A DNA stretch of 22,399 nucleotides from DATNBT01 sp964579765 (GTDB lineage: Bacteria; Acidobacteriota; Vicinamibacteria; Vicinamibacterales; CAVVIG01): the NCBI GenBank assembly GCA_964579765.1, contig CAZOIK010000025.1, positions 1 through 22,399 of the forward strand, given 5' to 3'. The notes beneath the pieces are model-generated. The model searched no databases. It was not told the origin of the DNA and worked only from the letters and a program-made list of their open reading frames with translations. Both the position numbers and the translations under genes were made by a program. Shown piece by piece: positions 7,605-15,548 of this stretch (its first letter is position 1; every line of letters begins with the position of its first letter).

Positions 7605-8920
7605 GCGAAGAAGTCCACCAGGCCGTTGCTCTCGCCCACCATGTCGAGATGCGCGCCGTAGCGGTTGGCGACGGCCATCCACAGGTTGCCGACCGGCGTG
7701 CGCGGCGGCAGCGCGATGTGACGATGTCCGTGGCCGACGCCCCCGCCGATGCCGAAGAGCGGCAGCGGATCGCTCGCGTGCTGATTCGGGTTCCCCATGC
7801 CCGCGCCGTAGAAGAGGAGCGTGTGATCGAACAGCGACCCGTCGCCGTCAGGCGTGGACTTCAGCGTGTCGAGGAACTTCGTGAAGAGCTGGACGTGGTA
7901 CGTGTTGATCTTCACGTTCTTCTCGATGTTCGCGGGGTCGTTCCCGTGGTGCGAGACGGTGTGGTGCTGCTCGTTCACGCCGATCTGCGGGTAGGTCCGC
8001 TGGCTCAGCTCGCGGTCGCTCATGAACGTGAAGACGCGCGTGAGATCCGCGCGGTACGCCAGCGTCAGCAGGTCGTACATGAGCGCGAGGTGCTCTTCGA
8101 ACGAATCGGGCACCCCCGCCGGCAGCTCCACCGACGACACATCGACGCTGTTGTGCGCCTCGGTGCGCTCGATGCGCCGTTCGATTTCACGGACGTTGTC
8201 GAGGTATTCGCCGAGCCGCGCCTGATCGCGCGCGCCGAGCTCCTTGCGCAGCCCCGCCGCCTGCTGCGAGATCAGATCGAGGATGCTCATCTCGCGGCGC
8301 AGCCGCGCGTCGCGCTCGGCCGGGCTGCCCGGCCGCCCGAACAGCCGCTCGAACACGGCGCGCGGGTTGATCTCCATCGGCAGCGGCGTCGTCGGCGAGC
8401 TCCACGAGATGGTGTTCGTGTAGACGCAGCTGTAGCCGCTCGTGCACGCGCCGACGTAGCCGGTGAAATCCGCCGTCGCCAGCTCGAGCGACGGGAACGG
8501 CGTCTCCTGTCCGATCTGCGCCGCGACGATCTGATCGATCGTCGTCCCGCCGCGCACGTCCTCGGCCTGCGTGCGCTTGGCCAGCACGCCGCTCAGCCAG
8601 CCGGCCGCGCTGATCGCATGGTCGCCTTCGACAACGCCCGGATGCGCGCGCGTCAGGTTGCTGACGACGACGAGCGTGTCCGTGTAGCGCTCGAGCGGCT
8701 TCAGGATCGGCGGCAGCTCGAAGTTCGCGCCCGGCGTCTTCGGAATCCAGTCGTCCACGATGGCGCCGTTGGGGATGAAGACGGCGCCGAAACGCGGCGT
8801 CGGCGTCGCCGCGGACGCCTTGAAGGCCGGCACCATCGCCTCGAGGAACGGCAGGCCGATCGTCGCTCCGACACCCTGTAAGAACGTGCGCCGCGGCAAG
8901 GACATCTTGGAGATGAACAT
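7601..8920 (-). CDS. DUF1552 (HxxSHH) family protein, Tat-exported
   Basis: This 439-residue protein belongs to the DUF1552 family (Pfam HXXSHH), whose biochemical role is not established. The N-terminus has a twin-arginine motif, PRRTFLQG (9-16), followed by a moderately hydrophobic stretch, so export of a folded and perhaps cofactor-bearing protein is expected. The family signature HTVSHH is at 320-325. Other typical blocks are FIPNGAIVDDWIP (48-60), GDHAISAAGWLSG (99-111), MYDLLTLAYRADLTRVFTFM (281-300) and HTLLFYGAGMGNPNQHAS (366-383). The ATG at 8920 is chosen because GAGGAA lies 6 bases upstream; the long in-frame extension before it is shadow of the preceding gene. It starts 19 bases after the DUF1592 stop and overlaps the ankyrin start by 4 bases. 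DUF1592-type and DUF1552 genes are known neighbours in Planctomycetes, Verrucomicrobia and Acidobacteriota, which implies a joint function. Confidence 0.93.
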   Translation of the reverse strand: MFISKMSLPRRTFLQGVGATIGLPFLEAMVPAFKASAATPTPRFGAVFIPNGAIVDDWIPKTPGANFELPPILKPLERYTDTLVVVSNLTRAHPGVVEGDHAISAAGWLSGVLAKRTQAEDVRGGTTIDQIVAAQIGQETPFPSLELATADFTGYVGACTSGYSCVYTNTISWSSPTTPLPMEINPRAVFERLFGRPGSPAERDARLRREMSILDLISQQAAGLRKELGARDQARLGEYLDNVREIERRIERTEAHNSVDVSSVELPAGVPDSFEEHLALMYDLLTLAYRADLTRVFTFMSDRELSQRTYPQIGVNEQHHTVSHHGNDPANIEKNVKINTYHVQLFTKFLDTLKSTPDGDGSLFDHTLLFYGAGMGNPNQHASDPLPLFGIGGGVGHGHRHIALPPRTPVGNLWMAVANRYGAHLDMVGESNGLVDFFA

Positions 8921-8926
8921 CGGTGC

Positions 8927-8932
8927 TTCCTC
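8927..8932 (-). promoter_or_regulatory. Ribosome binding site for the DUF1552 gene
   Basis: The minus strand reads GAGGAA, then GCACCG, then ATG (8920-8918). This picks the Met at 8920 over the next Met five codons later, which has no such site. It abuts the REP-like hairpin at 8933-8953. Confidence 0.65.
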
Positions 8933-8993
8933 GGCGGCCCTAGAAGGACCGCCCTGCGCGTGGGTTCTGTAGGGCGACCCTTTTCGGGTCGCC
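8933..8993. repeat. REPIN-like hairpin pair spanning the end of the DUF1592 gene
   Basis: GTAG (8969-8972) is followed by a perfect 8-bp hairpin, GGCGACCC/GGGTCGCC (8973-8980 with 8986-8993, loop TTTTC). A second hairpin, GGCGG-C-CCT/AGG-A-CCGCC (8933-8941 with 8945-8953, one mismatch, loop AGA), lies on the other side. The DUF1592 stop codon overlaps the second hairpin at its loop, and the first hairpin encodes GDPKRVA of the C-terminal tail. The hairpin next to the DUF1552 ribosome binding site could affect its translation. Confidence 0.7.
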
Positions 8994-11435
8994 GACGCCG
9001 GCCGTTTGCGCGTCGGCCGCCGTCCGCATCTGAAACGGCACGCTGCGGACGATGCCGAGAACGATCGAGGAGAACGTGTCGCCCTTCGCCGCGGCGTCGT
9101 GTGTGATGCGGCGCACCGCGGGCATGTCGTACACGTCGAGGCCGCGGCCGAGCGCATACGTCAGCAGCTTCTCGGTGAGCGTGCTGACGAACACATCCGG
9201 ACGGCTCACCAGCGCCGCGCGCAGCGACGCCACGCCATCCACCTTGGTGCCGTCGGCCAGCGTGCCTGAGGCGTCGATCGGACCGCCGGGCTCCCTGGTG
9301 CGCCACTCGCCCACCGCGTCGAAGTTCTCGAGCGCGAAGCCGATCGGATCCATCACCTTGTGGCAGCTCGCGCACACCGGGTCCGCGCGATGCAACGCCA
9401 TCTGCTCGCGCATCGTCTTCGGCGCGCTGCGCCCGTCGTTCTCCTTGAGCGACGGCACGTTGGGCGGCGGCGGCGCGGGCGGGATGCCGAGCACGTTCTC
9501 GAGAATCCACTTGCCGCGCACGACCGGCGACGTCCGCGTCGCGTGCGACGTCACGGCGAGAATCGCGCCCTTGCCGAGCAGGCCGCGGCGCGCGTCGTCG
9601 GTCAGCGTGACGCGGCGGAACTGCGAGCCGTACACGCCGGGGATCCCGTAGTGCTTCGCCAGCCGCTCGTTGACGAACGTGTCGTCGGCCGTCATGAGAT
9701 CGAGGACGTTTCTGTCCTCGCGGATGACGCTGTCGAAGAACAGCTCCACCTCGCGCTGGAACGCCTGCCGCAGGTTGTCGTCGAAGTCCGGGAACTCGTC
9801 GGAGTTCGGCTGGAACGTTTTCAGGTTGCGCAGCTCCAGCCACTGCCCGGCGAAGTTCTTCGTGATCGCCTCGGCCTTCGGATCGGCGAGCATCCGCCGG
9901 ACCTCGCGCTCGAGCACCGCCGGGTCGTGCAGCCGTCCCTGCGCGGCGACGTCGAGCAGCTCGTCGTCCGGGATGCTGCTCCAGAGGAAGAACGACAGGC
10001 GTGACGCCAGCTCCGTGTCGCTGATGCGATAGGCGGCGCCCGCGCGGACGTTCTCGGGATCGGCCTCGACACGGAAGAGGAACTTCGGGCTGGCGAGCAG
10101 CAGCTGAATCGCCGCCTGGATGCCGCTCTCGAACGTCCCCGTCTTCCGGGCTTGCTGATAGAACGCCATCACGGTCCGCAGATCGGCGGGCGTCGCCGGC
10201 TGGCGATACGCGCGCCGCGTGAGCGTCGCGAGGATCTGCGTGGCGCATCCAGTGTCTGACTTCGCGTTCGACGGATGGCACGTGAAGATGCGCCGTCGGC
10301 TCGGCGTGTCGCCCGGGCCGGTGGTGTCGAACGGCCCGGTGATCGTCACGCGATCGAGGTGCGGCCGGCCGGTCCAGTCGAGCGTGTCGTACGAGCTCCG
10401 CAGGAACGGCTCGAGACGCGTGGTGCCGACGAGCGGCTCGTTCTCGACGAACGCGACCGTGAGCGTGTGCGGCCCGGCCGTGATCGGCAGACGCAGCGCG
10501 AAGCGCGCGTCGATCGCATCCGCCGTTTCCGTCGGCTGATCGAACGCGGCCTTCAGATCCTCGTCGCCGCCGATCGTCGCGTAGCGGACGCGGCGCCCGT
10601 CGAGCGCCATCTCGACGCCGTGCGGATGCTCGAGGCCGCGCAGGTTGCCGAAGTTCGTCCGGAAGAAGCGGACCTTGACGTCGTACGTCCCGTCCACCGG
10701 GAACGTCCGCGCGATCCGGATGCCGCCCATCGTCCCGAGCGGAAGGCCCTCGATGTGCTGGTTCTGCGAGAGATCCTGCGCGACGCGGTACGTCTCGGCC
10801 ACCGCCGGCTGGTGGACGTCGCCGACGGCGAGTCCGCTGATCGTGTCGGCCGCCGACAGATACCGCTCCTGCAGCGACGGCGACAGCCCGAGGACGTCCG
10901 AGATGTTGTCGAAGCCGTACGCCGAGTCGTCGGCCGGCAGGAGCGACGTGACGTCCACGTCGAGCGCGAGCAGGTCGCGCACCGCGTTCGCGTACTCCGC
11001 GCGATTGAGGCGGTGGAGGATCGGCCGCCCCGGGTGCGGATGCGCCGCCGCGCCGAGATCGAGCTCCGTCTCGAGCCACGTCGTCAGCGCGTGATACGTC
11101 GCCTCGTCCGGCCGGCGCGCGCCCTGCGGCGGCATCGTGCGCGTCCGCAGCTTGCGGACGACGCGCTCCCACATCTCAGGATGCGCGGCGACGCTCGAGA
11201 GATCGGCTTTGTCGAGGACGACGCCGGAGGCGGTCGCGGCGGTCTTGAAGCGCTGGTTATGACAGCCGGCGCAGTACGTGTTCAGCGCGGTTCGGTAGGT
11301 CTGCTCGTCGGACGCCGTCGCGGGCGCCGGTCCCTGGCCCGAGACGGACGGCGTCGCGCCGATGACGACGGCGATGACCGACACAGCGATCAGCGCCGTG
11401 AGCGGGTGGCGACGTTCCAAAGGCGAGAATCCCAT
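8940..11435 (-). CDS. DUF1587/DUF1595/DUF1592/DUF1588/DUF1585 secreted cytochrome-type protein
   Basis: An 831-residue secreted protein of the planctomycete-type cytochrome families, function not established. A signal peptide (about 1-34, TALIAVSVIAVVIGATPSVS) precedes a haem c motif CAGCH at 55-59 with MPPQG at 101-105, a possible axial Met region. Domains in order: DUF1587 near 137-200 (LHRLNRAEYANAVRDLLALD), an inserted beta-rich region near 240-330, DUF1595 near 395-455 (TRRAYRQPAT), DUF1592 near 470-595 (LASRLSFFLWSSIPDDELLD), DUF1588 near 612-712 with a second haem motif CASCH at 688-692 followed by KVMDPIGFALENFD, and DUF1585 near 725-803. The ATG at 11435 has GGAG just upstream at short spacing. 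It is followed by the DUF1552 gene after 19 bases. The last 17 residues are encoded by a REP-like element, making a tail longer than the family core. Electron transfer to or from a substrate handled with DUF1552 is inference. Confidence 0.93.
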   Translation of the reverse strand: MGFSPLERRHPLTALIAVSVIAVVIGATPSVSGQGPAPATASDEQTYRTALNTYCAGCHNQRFKTAATASGVVLDKADLSSVAAHPEMWERVVRKLRTRTMPPQGARRPDEATYHALTTWLETELDLGAAAHPHPGRPILHRLNRAEYANAVRDLLALDVDVTSLLPADDSAYGFDNISDVLGLSPSLQERYLSAADTISGLAVGDVHQPAVAETYRVAQDLSQNQHIEGLPLGTMGGIRIARTFPVDGTYDVKVRFFRTNFGNLRGLEHPHGVEMALDGRRVRYATIGGDEDLKAAFDQPTETADAIDARFALRLPITAGPHTLTVAFVENEPLVGTTRLEPFLRSSYDTLDWTGRPHLDRVTITGPFDTTGPGDTPSRRRIFTCHPSNAKSDTGCATQILATLTRRAYRQPATPADLRTVMAFYQQARKTGTFESGIQAAIQLLLASPKFLFRVEADPENVRAGAAYRISDTELASRLSFFLWSSIPDDELLDVAAQGRLHDPAVLEREVRRMLADPKAEAITKNFAGQWLELRNLKTFQPNSDEFPDFDDNLRQAFQREVELFFDSVIREDRNVLDLMTADDTFVNERLAKHYGIPGVYGSQFRRVTLTDDARRGLLGKGAILAVTSHATRTSPVVRGKWILENVLGIPPAPPPPNVPSLKENDGRSAPKTMREQMALHRADPVCASCHKVMDPIGFALENFDAVGEWRTREPGGPIDASGTLADGTKVDGVASLRAALVSRPDVFVSTLTEKLLTYALGRGLDVYDMPAVRRITHDAAAKGDTFSSIVLGIVRSVPFQMRTAADAQTAGVGDPKRVALQNPRAGRSF

Positions 11436-11453
11436 ATCTCCGTGCTGGTCGAT

Positions 11454-11459
11454 ATTTTA
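11454..11459 (-). promoter_or_regulatory. Possible -10 element before the DUF1592 gene
   Basis: TAAAAT on the minus strand is an AT-rich island in otherwise GC-rich DNA, about 18 bases upstream of the ATG at 11435, and matches five of six bases of TATAAT. I see no good -35 box 16-18 bases further upstream, so this is a weak prediction. It fits a promoter between the MFS gene and the DUF1592-DUF1552-ankyrin set. Confidence 0.3.
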
Positions 11460-11465
11460 GAGGAA

Positions 11466-11479
11466 GAGCGGTAGCGCTC
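11466..11479 (-). terminator. Weak hairpin after the MFS gene, possible terminator
   Basis: GAGCG/CGCTC form a 5-bp stem around GTAG, about 50 bases after the MFS stop. On the minus strand TTCCTCT follows, which is pyrimidine-rich but not a real U-tract. A second weak stem (TCACC at 11483-11487 with GGTGA at 11494-11498) lies just before it. Termination here would separate the MmgE/MFS set from the DUF1592 set, but the evidence is slight. Confidence 0.25.
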
Positions 11480-11530
11480 GCCTCACCCGATCTGGTGACT
11501 GGCAACAGGCGGTAGACATCTCGAAGCGCG

Positions 11531-12832
11531 CTAATCGTGCGTGACGAAGAGCTTTAACGACCAGGCGGCCCCCGCCGACAGGAACAGACACGCGGCCATC
11601 GCCGCCAGCCCGGCCGAGAACGAGCCCGTCCGGTCCACGAGCCAGCCCATCACCGTCGGGCCGACGAACCCGCCCGCCGTGCCAATCGAATTGATGAACG
11701 CGAGGCCGCCTGCCAGGGCGGGTCCCGTCAGGAACCGCATCGGGATCGTGAAGAAGATGCCGCGCGCACCGTTGATCCCGGCGAGCGACACCGTGAGCCA
11801 CGCCAGCGAGACCCAGAAGTTCGTCGCGACGATGGCGCCGGCGAGCCCCACGCCCGCGACTAGGCAGGCCAGCGCGAGGTTCAACACCTTGTTGCCCCCG
11901 CGATCGACGTGATTCGCCCACAGGATCATCGCGATCGACGCCATCACGTACACACCGCTCGACACGAACCCGACCTGCAGGTCCGTCAGGCGGCCGGCTT
12001 TGATGATCAGCGGGAGCCAGATCCCGACGCCGTACGATCCCACCAGAAAACCGAACTGCACGCCCCCGAGGATCAGGACGCGCACGTCTTTCAACGCCGG
12101 CAGCAGCTGCCGCACTTCACGATGCCTGACTTCGCCGGCCACGCGCGTCTGCACCAGCCGGCGCTCGTCGTCGCTGAGCCACGACGCCTGCTCCGGCGTC
12201 TCGGTCAGCACGCGCAGCACGACGACGCCGATCAGCGCCACGGGCACGCCCTCGACGAGGAACAGCCACTTCCACCCAGCGAGGCCGAAGAGCCCGTTCA
12301 TCGACAGCAGCGCGCCCGACATCGCGCCGCCCACGACCGACGAGATCGGGATCGCGACCATGAACCACGCGATCACGCGCGTGCGGTATTCCGCCGGAAA
12401 CCAGTTGCCGAGGTAGAACGCCACGCCGGGAAAGAAGCCGGCCTCCGCCGCGCCGAGCAGGAAGCGCAGGAGATAGAAGCTCCACGGGCCGCGGACGAAG
12501 ACCGTCGCCGCGGAGATGACGCCCCAGCTGATCATGATCCGTGCGAGCCAGACGCGGGCGCCGACGCGGTAGAGGATCATGTTGCTCGGGACTTCGAGGA
12601 AGCAGTAGCCGAGGAACAGAATGCCCGCGCCGCGGCCGAACTCGGTCGCGGTCAGCCCCACCGCGCGGTTCATCTGCAGCGCGGCGAATCCGATGTTGTT
12701 CCGGTCGAGGTAGTTGAAGACGTAGGCGAGCGTCAGGATCGGCAGCAGCCGCCACGCCACCCGCGTGAAGACCCGCTGGTCGGCGGCGGCGGACTGCTCG
12801 GACGCTGACGCTGGCGGAGGCGCGGGCGTCAA
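11531..12832 (-). CDS. MFS transporter, anion:cation symporter (ACS) type
   Basis: A 433-residue inner-membrane transporter of the major facilitator superfamily with about 12 membrane segments. It resembles the ACS family that takes up organic anions such as sugar acids, tartrate or phthalate by proton symport. Recognisable blocks are FNYLDRNNIGFAAL (39-52), GILFLGYCFLEVPSNMIL (70-87), LLGAAEAGFFPGVAFYLGNW (125-144), YRTRVIAWFM (149-158), GWKWLFLVEGVPV (186-198) and the second-half motif FINSIGTAGGFVGPTVMG (379-396). A central cytoplasmic loop at about 210-250 carries the family-typical LTETPEQASWLSDDER. The start is taken as TTG at 12832, which overlaps the MmgE/PrpD stop as TTGA; no ATG occurs before the first membrane segments. 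Close coupling to the MmgE/PrpD gene suggests the carried anion is that enzyme's substrate or a precursor. Specificity cannot be read from the sequence. Confidence 0.92.
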   Translation of the reverse strand: MTPAPPPASASEQSAAADQRVFTRVAWRLLPILTLAYVFNYLDRNNIGFAALQMNRAVGLTATEFGRGAGILFLGYCFLEVPSNMILYRVGARVWLARIMISWGVISAATVFVRGPWSFYLLRFLLGAAEAGFFPGVAFYLGNWFPAEYRTRVIAWFMVAIPISSVVGGAMSGALLSMNGLFGLAGWKWLFLVEGVPVALIGVVVLRVLTETPEQASWLSDDERRLVQTRVAGEVRHREVRQLLPALKDVRVLILGGVQFGFLVGSYGVGIWLPLIIKAGRLTDLQVGFVSSGVYVMASIAMILWANHVDRGGNKVLNLALACLVAGVGLAGAIVATNFWVSLAWLTVSLAGINGARGIFFTIPMRFLTGPALAGGLAFINSIGTAGGFVGPTVMGWLVDRTGSFSAGLAAMAACLFLSAGAAWSLKLFVTHD

Positions 12833-14190
12833 CGCGCGACCGTTTCGCGCAAGGCGGCGGGCACGGACGCCGCCACCAGCCGGCCCACGTCGTCGAGGTC
12901 GTCGATGCGCCAGCAGAGATCGATCAGCGCGTCCACCTGCGCGGCCGGCAGCGCGAGCACGCCCTGATCGCGGAACTTGGCGTCGAGCTGGCGATCGGAG
13001 AGCGGCCGCGCGAGATTGCCGAGCGACGCCTCGACGAAACGGGTGAGCGTGCGGCCGTCGGCGAGCTCGACCTCGATGCGCGCCTGATCGTCCGTGACGG
13101 TGTCGTCCCCGACCGCCGTCGCGCGCTCGCGCACGCGCTTGACCGCGGGATCGTTGACCGCCTCGTCCGTGTACTCCTGAACCCCCGCCTTGCCGCGGAC
13201 GAGACCGACCGCCGCGCCGTGATAGACCGAGAACTTGCCCTGCAGTCCCTTCGTGATGTTCTGCTGGTTGCAGAGATCGAGCACGAGCGGCGCGACACGC
13301 AGCCGCACGGCCACGATTTGATCCGGCGAGGGATGGAACTCGTCGTGGAGCTGGATGGCACCGTCAATCGTCGGGTGGTTGACGATACCGCACGGGAACG
13401 GCTTGTAGGTGTTGACGCGCAGATCCCAGTCGTCGCCCAGGCGCGTCGTGATCTTCGACAGGTCGTAGTGCGACGCCTGGACGGCGGCGAAGCCGCGCGG
13501 GCCCTCGAGGCTGCGCTCGCCGGCCGTGAACCCTTCGCGCGCGAGGAGCGCGGCCACGTAGCCGTTCTGCGCCGACCGGCCGGGGTGAAACGCCTTCCCC
13601 ATCGACCCGAACATCTCGCGCAGCCCGGCGGCCTGCGTCGCGGCCAGTCCGATCGCCCAGACCATCGCCTGCTCGTCGAGCCGCAGCAGCGTCCCAATGG
13701 CCGTCGCCGCGCCGAAGACGCCGGCCGTTCCCGTGATGTGCCAGCCCGCGTCGTAGTGCGCCGGATAGACGGCGTTGGCGATGCGCGACTCGGCCTCGAA
13801 GCCGAGGACGAACGCGTGCACGAAGTCGGGGCCGCTCACCGCGTTCGCGCTCGCGTACGCGAACAGCGCGGACGCGACCGGCGACGAGGGATGGCTGTAG
13901 TTCTTCGGCGTCGTGTCGTCGTAGTCGTAGACGTGCGAGCTGATGCCGTTCATCAGCGACGCGTGCAGCGGATCGAGCCGCTCGCTGCGCCCCAGGATGC
14001 CCGAGGTCGGCGGCCCCGCGAACGGCCGCAGCGCGCGGATGGCGATGTCTACCGCCGGATGCGGGCTGCCGCCCACGGCGCAGCCGACGTAGTTCACCAG
14101 CGCGCGCCGCGCCTCATGACGCACGTCCTGTGGAATGTGCTCGAGGCGGCTCGCGACGAGCCACGACGCCAAGGCTTTCGTCTCTCCCAT
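12829..14190 (-). CDS. MmgE/PrpD family protein (2-methylcitrate dehydratase / cis-aconitate decarboxylase fold)
   Basis: A 453-residue cytoplasmic enzyme of the MmgE/PrpD family, whose members include 2-methylcitrate dehydratase, cis-aconitate decarboxylase and epimerases acting on small carboxylic acids. The conserved active-site blocks are intact: YDYDDTTPKNYSHPSS (88-103, with Asp91/92, Thr93, His100), GWHITGTAGVFGAA (149-162, His151), GSMGKAFHPGRSAQNG (195-210, Lys199, His202) and YKPFPCGIVNHPTIDGA (262-278, Lys263, His272). It is therefore probably an active enzyme. Length matches the family. The ATG at 14190 follows the dehydrogenase stop by 5 bases. No methylcitrate synthase or methylisocitrate lyase is nearby, so propionate catabolism is not supported. 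The neighbours, an ACS-type transporter and a PQQ sugar dehydrogenase homologue, point to catabolism of an imported organic acid. The exact reaction is unknown. Confidence 0.92.
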   Translation of the reverse strand: MGETKALASWLVASRLEHIPQDVRHEARRALVNYVGCAVGGSPHPAVDIAIRALRPFAGPPTSGILGRSERLDPLHASLMNGISSHVYDYDDTTPKNYSHPSSPVASALFAYASANAVSGPDFVHAFVLGFEAESRIANAVYPAHYDAGWHITGTAGVFGAATAIGTLLRLDEQAMVWAIGLAATQAAGLREMFGSMGKAFHPGRSAQNGYVAALLAREGFTAGERSLEGPRGFAAVQASHYDLSKITTRLGDDWDLRVNTYKPFPCGIVNHPTIDGAIQLHDEFHPSPDQIVAVRLRVAPLVLDLCNQQNITKGLQGKFSVYHGAAVGLVRGKAGVQEYTDEAVNDPAVKRVRERATAVGDDTVTDDQARIEVELADGRTLTRFVEASLGNLARPLSDRQLDAKFRDQGVLALPAAQVDALIDLCWRIDDLDDVGRLVAASVPAALRETVAR

Positions 14191-14195
14191 GGACC

Positions 14196-15482
14196 CTATT
14201 CTGCCGGCTCGACACGGAGCACGGCTCCCGGGTTCTCGTCCGTCAGCAAGTACAGCAATCCATCCGGTCCCTGACGGACGTCGCGAATGCGCTGCCGCAG
14301 CTCGAGCAACATCAGCTCGCGGCGCAGCTCTTCGCCCTTCTCGTTGAACACGATGCGCTCCAGATGGCCGGTCCCCGGAATTTCGCCCATCCGCATCGCG
14401 CCGACGAAGACATTCCCCTTCCAGCGCGGAAACCGATCGCCCGTGTAGAACGTCATGCCCGACACCGCGATCGCCGGCATCCAGTACACCACGGGATTCT
14501 CGATTCCCGCCTGCTCGAATTTCCCCTGCCACGGACCAGCATAGTCGCGGCCGAGGCTGACGAGCGGCCATCCGTAGTTCTTGCCCGCGCGGATCACGTT
14601 GATCTCGTCGCCGCCGTTGGGCCCGTTCTCGTTCGACCAGACCTCGCCCGTCGAGGGATTCACCGCGAGTCCGAGCTGATTGCGATGCCCCAGCGTGTAG
14701 ATCTCCGGCATGTAGCCCGCGCGCCCGACGAACGGATTGTCCTTCGGCGCGGTGCCGTCGTCGTTCAGGCGGAGCACCTTGCCTTTGTGGTTGCCGGGAT
14801 TCTGCGCGTCCATCATCGTCGCGACCGACGCGCCAGTCGTCATGTAGAGCTTGCCGTCGCGGCCGAACGCCAGCCGCGACGCGGCGCCGCCCTGCCCGTT
14901 CCAGTACGGCTGCGCGACGAACAGATCCTTGACGTCCACGAGCGACGAGCTGCGCTCGTCCCAGCGGCCGCGCGCCAGCGCGGTGGCAATCTGGCCCTGG
15001 CCGTTCGGTTTGCTGTAGGTCAGGTAGATGAACTTGTTCTCGGCGAAGTTCGGATGCAGCACGACGTCCATCAGACCGCCGAGCGAGACCGCGGCCGACT
15101 TCGGCACGCCCGACACTGGATTCGGATCGAGCACGCCGTTCCTGATGATCCGGAGGTCGCCTTTCTGCAGTTCCGTCACGAGCATGCCGCCGTCGGGCAG
15201 GAACGCGAGGCTCCACGGTTTCACCAGCGCCTTCGTCACGACGACGACGCGGATTTTGTGCTGTTCGGCGGTGTCGAACACGAACGGCCCGTCGCCGAGC
15301 GGCAGTCGCGGCAGGCCGATCGCCGGACCGCGGCCGCGGCCGCGACCGTTTCCGCGCGCCGGCGCGGCCTGACCGCCCGTGGCGGACTGCGGCGACGCGG
15401 ACACGGCCGCAAGGCATCCCAGCGTCAGCACGGCAGCGGTCCAGAACCGAACGGATCTCACCAGCATCGGGGCGTGCGTCAT
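14196..15482 (-). CDS. GSDH-type soluble PQQ sugar dehydrogenase homologue (glucose/sorbosone dehydrogenase family)
   Basis: A 428-residue secreted six-bladed propeller of the glucose/sorbosone dehydrogenase family, members of which oxidise aldoses in the periplasm with PQQ. A signal peptide (hydrophobic 13-28) is followed by a Gly/Arg linker, ARGNGRGRGRGP (42-53). Family motifs are PWSLAFLPDGGMLVTEL (89-105), SRLAFGRDGKLYMTTGA (202-218), GKVLRLNDDGTAPKDNPFVG (234-253), IYTLGHRNQLGLAVNP (261-276), NGPNGGDEINVIRAGKNYGW (286-305) and VYWMPAIAVSGMTFYTGD (332-349). The His that usually precedes the RL-F segment and acts as catalytic base is not visible; GGAAS stands there. ATG 15482 is used; ATG 15467, five codons later, is possible since neither has a strong ribosome binding site. 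It lies 155 bases after the TonB receptor and leads the MmgE/PrpD-MFS set. Confidence 0.88.
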   Translation of the reverse strand: MTHAPMLVRSVRFWTAAVLTLGCLAAVSASPQSATGGQAAPARGNGRGRGRGPAIGLPRLPLGDGPFVFDTAEQHKIRVVVVTKALVKPWSLAFLPDGGMLVTELQKGDLRIIRNGVLDPNPVSGVPKSAAVSLGGLMDVVLHPNFAENKFIYLTYSKPNGQGQIATALARGRWDERSSSLVDVKDLFVAQPYWNGQGGAASRLAFGRDGKLYMTTGASVATMMDAQNPGNHKGKVLRLNDDGTAPKDNPFVGRAGYMPEIYTLGHRNQLGLAVNPSTGEVWSNENGPNGGDEINVIRAGKNYGWPLVSLGRDYAGPWQGKFEQAGIENPVVYWMPAIAVSGMTFYTGDRFPRWKGNVFVGAMRMGEIPGTGHLERIVFNEKGEELRRELMLLELRQRIRDVRQGPDGLLYLLTDENPGAVLRVEPAE

Positions 15483-15548
15483 GGGTGGCTTCACTCTTGT
15501 GCGATGAACGGCTCGAACGGTGAACGGAGCAGCCTCCCGGCCCGCCGT

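Noticed and set aside
12829..14190. Naming the MmgE/PrpD gene prpD or a cis-aconitate decarboxylase gene
   Set aside because: The family motifs do not separate these activities, and no prpB/prpC or itaconate pathway genes are nearby.
15506..15527. Three GAACGG repeats before the GSDH gene, sharing CCGTTCGA with the inverted repeat before the TonB receptor
   Set aside because: The same 8-mer also occurs inside coding sequence (near 34, 746 and 10327), so sharing between the two gaps is not significant as a regulatory motif.
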